Positions 5,540 to 7,982 of a stretch of DNA of 7,982 bases are shown piece after piece. Origin of the DNA: Candidatus Daviesbacteria bacterium. GTDB taxonomy: Bacteria > Patescibacteriota > Microgenomatia > Daviesbacterales > UBA10151. The position numbers and the translations under genes are program-made. The stretch is taken from contig DOWS01000042.1 of the NCBI GenBank assembly GCA_003519445.1, positions 1-7,982 on the forward strand, in the 5' to 3' direction. Positions within the stretch are counted from its first letter, which is position 1. Each line of letters opens with the position of its first letter. The notes beneath the pieces are model-generated. The model made no database searches and was not told the DNA's origin. It worked only from the letters and a program-made list of their open reading frames with translations.

Positions 5540-5542
5540 CTC

Positions 5543-6616
5543 TTATTGTATTTCCGACCATTTTTGATAAGTGTCTGACAGGATATTTCTCAAAATTACC
5601 AGATATTTTGGCTGGTTAATAATTATTTCTGCAGGCGAGTTGCTACTGTCCAGGGTCCTGCAGAATTTTATTGGGACATTGTCTATTGTATTAAGAGATA
5701 TTAAACTGCCATTAATGGTTAAGGCAGAAGCAGGCACTGCATTGGTGCTGCAACCGCTGCCGGCAGTATAAATTATGCCTTGGGAGATAATGACAGCATC
5801 AATTTGACTAACATTTGTATCAATATTAACATTACCTCCTACAACAAAGACTAAGCCTGCTCCAGGTGAACCTGTAATGCTTTTTTTGATACTGAAAGAA
5901 TCTTTAACAAATACAACTGCGGTGACTGCATAAGAGAGCTGGTTATTTATCTCTAAAGAGCCATCTGTATAATGTACTTTTTGGTCTTCAAGCTGGTTTG
6001 ATGTTAAAGCGCTATTGCTTGGTAGATTTTTTTTGCCTGCTTTAGATTGATCATAGTAGAGCGATTTTAAGTCATCGTAGGTGGGGATTTTAAATGGGGC
6101 AAAAGGAGCCGGACTACCGAGCACACAATTTGCAGTAGAGTTGCCGAAATTATCACTAATCAAAGGAGTAGTGATCAAACCGTCCTGAACTCTAGGGTAT
6201 GCGGTTTGGGTTGGGCAGTTAACAGCCGGGCCGGGAGTAGGAGAGGCTGCGGTGGAAGAAATAGTATTTGATTTGGCAATTAAAGCACCATCGGTTTCCT
6301 GGTCATTAGCATAAATACGGAATTCATAATTACCGGTAGTTGGGATAGGGTTTAAAGCAAAAGAACACCCAGTTAGATTAGTCAGTTTGGGGTCAGCCCC
6401 AGCAGTTTTAGTACAGCTGTTGGTATAAACCCAACTGTTGCCATTGACCGTATTGGTTTTTCCATCAGTAGCGCCAACCGGAAAAAACCCGATCCAGTCT
6501 TTTGCAGTGGCGATTTCAGCTTGGGTCGGCTTGGGATAAGTTATAATTAAACCTGCCAGAATCAGACAGCAACCAATCAAAATAAAGATTTGGAGAGTAG
6601 ATTTACCATTTGACAT
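5543..6616 (-). CDS. Signal-anchored extracellular protein with DWIG-type beta domain
   Basis: Predicted surface protein of 357 residues; I recognise its style but not a named family. A hydrophobic segment at about 8-26 (signal anchor or signal peptide) is followed by a domain from about 38 to 121 that opens DWIGFFPVGA and ends GNYEFRIYANDQETDGALIAKSN. This resembles the DWIG-type immunoglobulin-like (SKICH-like) domains found in bacterial secreted proteins. A Ser/Thr/Pro linker (120-132) leads to a C-terminal part rich in short strands (residues 230-310, for instance GLVFVVGGNVNID) that looks like a beta-solenoid or adhesin module. Six or more cysteines are compatible with disulfides outside the cell. 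The start is 1 nt after the S74 gene stop, so the two are co-transcribed. No sortase motif is seen. Function is unknown; attachment is a guess. Confidence 0.8.
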   Translation of the reverse strand: MSNGKSTLQIFILIGCCLILAGLIITYPKPTQAEIATAKDWIGFFPVGATDGKTNTVNGNSWVYTNSCTKTAGADPKLTNLTGCSFALNPIPTTGNYEFRIYANDQETDGALIAKSNTISSTAASPTPGPAVNCPTQTAYPRVQDGLITTPLISDNFGNSTANCVLGSPAPFAPFKIPTYDDLKSLYYDQSKAGKKNLPSNSALTSNQLEDQKVHYTDGSLEINNQLSYAVTAVVFVKDSFSIKKSITGSPGAGLVFVVGGNVNIDTNVSQIDAVIISQGIIYTAGSGCSTNAVPASALTINGSLISLNTIDNVPIKFCRTLDSSNSPAEIIINQPKYLVILRNILSDTYQKWSEIQ

Positions 6617-6617
6617 T

Positions 6618-7757
6618 TTATCTTGCCTTTAACGCTTCTATTTGTTGTTTTAGCAAATCTATCTCTTTTTGCTGGGCTTCAACTTTTTGGGATAGAGTTT
6701 GAATTGCTTTTACAACAGGAGGGATGAGGCCGCTATAGTTAAGGCTTTTTGTTCCGGAAACTGTTTGGGTGGTTCCATCGGGCATCTGTAGTGTGGTGGT
6801 ACCACCTTCTGATACCAGCTGCGGAAATATTTTCTCAATATCCTGGGCAATTAAACCAATTTGTTCCGCCTTTGTATAATCCGGGCTTAGCCAATTAAAG
6901 GTAACCGGTTTAAGCTGATTAATGGATGCGAGCCCGCCGCTTTCGGCCAGAGGAGTGATATTAGTTTTGAGGCGGCGGTCAGAAGTTTGGTTGTTGGTGA
7001 CTGCATATTCATTGCCGTTTGCATCAACATGAAAAACGGATGAGTTATTCTTTCCAATTTCAAAAAGCCAATTTACATAGCCTGCAGGGGCATTTATTTG
7101 TAGCAAAGAGACACCATAAGCATTTGTTCCATCGCCTACAAAAATACCAGTGCTAGCTCCGGAAGCGTTTACGGCCAGCTTCGCCCCGGGATTGGCTGTC
7201 CCAACACCTACCCTGCCGCCTTGAGTGATGACCATTTTGAGCGTTGGCTGGTTGGTGTCATCGTCGGTTGCTTTTGTCAAGAAACCAATAGCGCCACGTT
7301 GTCCCGTAGCTCCTTGGAGGCTAAAGTCTATAGTTGACCCCGCGATTGGATTTGTACTGTACCAGCCGCCAAAACGCGCAAGTTGTGCACCACCTTGCCC
7401 ATCAATGCTTGCACCATCAGTTCTAGTTTGAATTCCAAATCTCGAGGTAGAACCGCTGGTAAGACCCTGAAATGTAACTTGCGGATTGTTAATCCCAATT
7501 CCCACCTTGCCGTCAATAGAGACAGGACCGGTAACGGTTTGGTAAGGCGAGGAGGGAGCTTGAGCCAGGACAGAAGAAATAAAGCTGTTGCAACCTGTCT
7601 GATCAGGACTGGCAGGATCGGTGCAGAATTTATTGTCGATTAAAAGAGGATTGCCAATGCCGGCTATTTGACCGGGTAATTTGTTAGTCATAGAGGCAAT
7701 GGCAAATCCAATCACGGCAAAACATAATCCTAAAAATAGTAGCCTAAGAATTCTCAT
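6618..7757 (-). CDS. Membrane-anchored tail-fibre-like protein with C-terminal S74 chaperone domain
   Basis: Predicted extracellular trimeric fibre of 379 residues. Order: a hydrophobic anchor at about 4-22, a short region with two cysteines, tail-fibre-like repeats KVGIGINNP (84-92) and RVGVGTANPGAKLAV (182-196) separated by Gly/Ser/Thr-rich strands, then a peptidase S74 / intramolecular chaperone domain from about 257. The S74 signature is SDRRLKTNITPL with Ser259 and Lys264, five apart like the catalytic dyad of autocleaving members, followed by LKPVTFNWL, IGLIAQDIEKIFPQLV and LNYSGLIPPVVKAIQ. A coiled coil closes the chain (about 348-378). In known members three chains fold through this domain, which then cuts itself off before the Ser. 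No phage structural genes adjoin it, so a host surface role is likelier than a prophage. Confidence 0.9.
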   Translation of the reverse strand: MRILRLLFLGLCFAVIGFAIASMTNKLPGQIAGIGNPLLIDNKFCTDPASPDQTGCNSFISSVLAQAPSSPYQTVTGPVSIDGKVGIGINNPQVTFQGLTSGSTSRFGIQTRTDGASIDGQGGAQLARFGGWYSTNPIAGSTIDFSLQGATGQRGAIGFLTKATDDDTNQPTLKMVITQGGRVGVGTANPGAKLAVNASGASTGIFVGDGTNAYGVSLLQINAPAGYVNWLFEIGKNNSSVFHVDANGNEYAVTNNQTSDRRLKTNITPLAESGGLASINQLKPVTFNWLSPDYTKAEQIGLIAQDIEKIFPQLVSEGGTTTLQMPDGTTQTVSGTKSLNYSGLIPPVVKAIQTLSQKVEAQQKEIDLLKQQIEALKAR

Positions 7758-7765
7758 GTTACTTA

Positions 7766-7795
7766 ACTATAACTTGCATTATCCGGAAATGTCAA
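7766..7795 (-). promoter_or_regulatory. Strong promoter of the S74/DWIG surface operon
   Basis: On the minus strand TTGACA (7795-7790, perfect) and TATAGT (7771-7766, five of six) are separated by 18 nt. The -10 ends 8 nt before the ATG at 7757, the same distance as in the toxin-antitoxin promoter, again predicting a leaderless or nearly leaderless message. The -35 begins 1 nt after the stop codon of the upstream partial gene. Confidence 0.75.
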
Positions 7796-7796
7796 A

Positions 7797-7982
7797 TTAT
7801 CTTGGCCCTCCCGGGGCATTTATCCTGGTATTGGAATGGACATCCCCGGTAACCTGTATCCAGGGTGTGGCAGCAGTACTGCATTGGTAGCAGAAACCCC
7901 TGGTGGGATTGGCATTTATTCTGCACCAGGCATTATACCCAAGTTCCGCGCCCGGTACCCCTGCAAGCCCGGCATTATGCTG
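7797..7982 (-). CDS. C-terminal end of a probable extracellular protein, start beyond window
   Basis: The minus strand stays open from the right edge for 61 residues to a TAA at 7799-7797. The peptide is rich in Gly, Asn and Pro, has three cysteines (CRINANP then CYQC) and ends TPWIQVTGDVHSNTRINAPGG plus PR. It resembles the W-Q-x-x-G-D-V-x-S segments I associate with secreted proteins of Microgenomates genomes, but this is recollection, not a search. In such proteins more sequence usually follows this segment, so the stop may mark a shortened protein. It runs in the same direction as the S74 gene, which has its own promoter right after it. A real coding end is likely; function unknown. Confidence 0.6.
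   Translation of the reverse strand, partial: QHNAGLAGVPGAELGYNAWCRINANPTRGFCYQCSTAATPWIQVTGDVHSNTRINAPGGPR

Larger units (their letters stand above)
5110..5542 (+). mobile_element. Putative S23/IVP element with inverted heptad-array ends
   Basis: A compact unit made of a 28-nt array of NNNTCAG heptads, an S23 four-helix-bundle gene starting 2 nt later, and an inverted array of CTGANNN heptads. The inner ends of both arrays read TCAGAC facing inward, and TCAGTCTTCAG occurs in both as an inverted repeat. The unit starts right after the uppS stop (5107-5109) and ends right before the stop of the convergent gene (5543-5545). It carries no transposase. By analogy with 23S rRNA intervening sequences, whose complementary ends fold around an S23 frame, the transcript could form a stem. 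Mobility is an inference supported by a solo array at 3797-3827. Confidence 0.5.

Noticed and set aside
5571..5771. Plus-strand open frame of 66 codons after the S23 unit
   Set aside because: Antisense to the DWIG-domain protein; no start signal or family match.
6618..7757. Prophage tail-fibre locus
   Set aside because: The S74 and GIGT-like repeats suggest phage fibres, but the protein has an N-terminal membrane anchor and no phage structural, packaging or integrase gene is near.
7225..7890. Several short open frames on both strands over the S74 gene and its upstream edge
   Set aside because: All overlap the S74 gene or the in-frame partial gene at 7797-7982, which have better support; none has a recognisable motif.

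Overview
The window looks like chromosome from a small-genome bacterium, most plausibly a Candidate Phyla Radiation (Patescibacteria) lineage of the Microgenomates kind. This is an inference from compact genes, 1-4 base gene junctions, short versions of core enzymes, two promoters set for leaderless mRNA, and a surface operon of membrane-anchored S74 and DWIG-type proteins. TGA is used as a stop (antitoxin, prenyltransferase and S23 genes), so the standard bacterial code applies and the TGA=Gly lineages are unlikely. No rRNA or tRNA gene or CRISPR array was seen.

Left part, minus strand (1-3615). A type II toxin-antitoxin pair (Phd/YefM-like antitoxin, then a VapC-like PIN toxin cut by the left edge) has its own consensus promoter with an embedded TGTACA operator. 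Upstream of it lies a compact run read right to left: a radical SAM protein of the TYW1-like COG0731 type, pdxS, pdxT (the two subunits of pyridoxal 5'-phosphate synthase) and a histidine-phosphatase-family enzyme. The junctions are 10 nt, a 4-nt overlap and 1 nt, so this is probably one transcript from a promoter near 3587-3615.

Middle part, plus strand (3638-5542). A short trans-prenyltransferase overlaps uppS by 4 nt. Together they would make the polyprenyl (undecaprenyl-type) carrier lipid for the cell envelope. Directly after the uppS stop sits a four-helix-bundle S23/IVP gene packed between two arrays of 7-nt units (NNNTCAG). The left array is in one orientation and the right array is its inverse, so the unit has complementary ends like the 23S rRNA intervening sequences that carry S23 genes, but here it lies outside rRNA. 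A third array of the same heptads sits in frame inside the prenyltransferase gene and adds about ten residues. This S23/heptad system is the most interesting thing in the window.

Right part, minus strand (5543-7982). Three envelope or extracellular proteins are read right to left: the C-terminal end of a protein cut by the right edge, a signal-anchored protein with tail-fibre-like repeats and a C-terminal S74 intramolecular chaperone domain, and a signal-anchored protein with a DWIG-type beta domain. The last two form an operon from a strong promoter that overlaps the end of the first.
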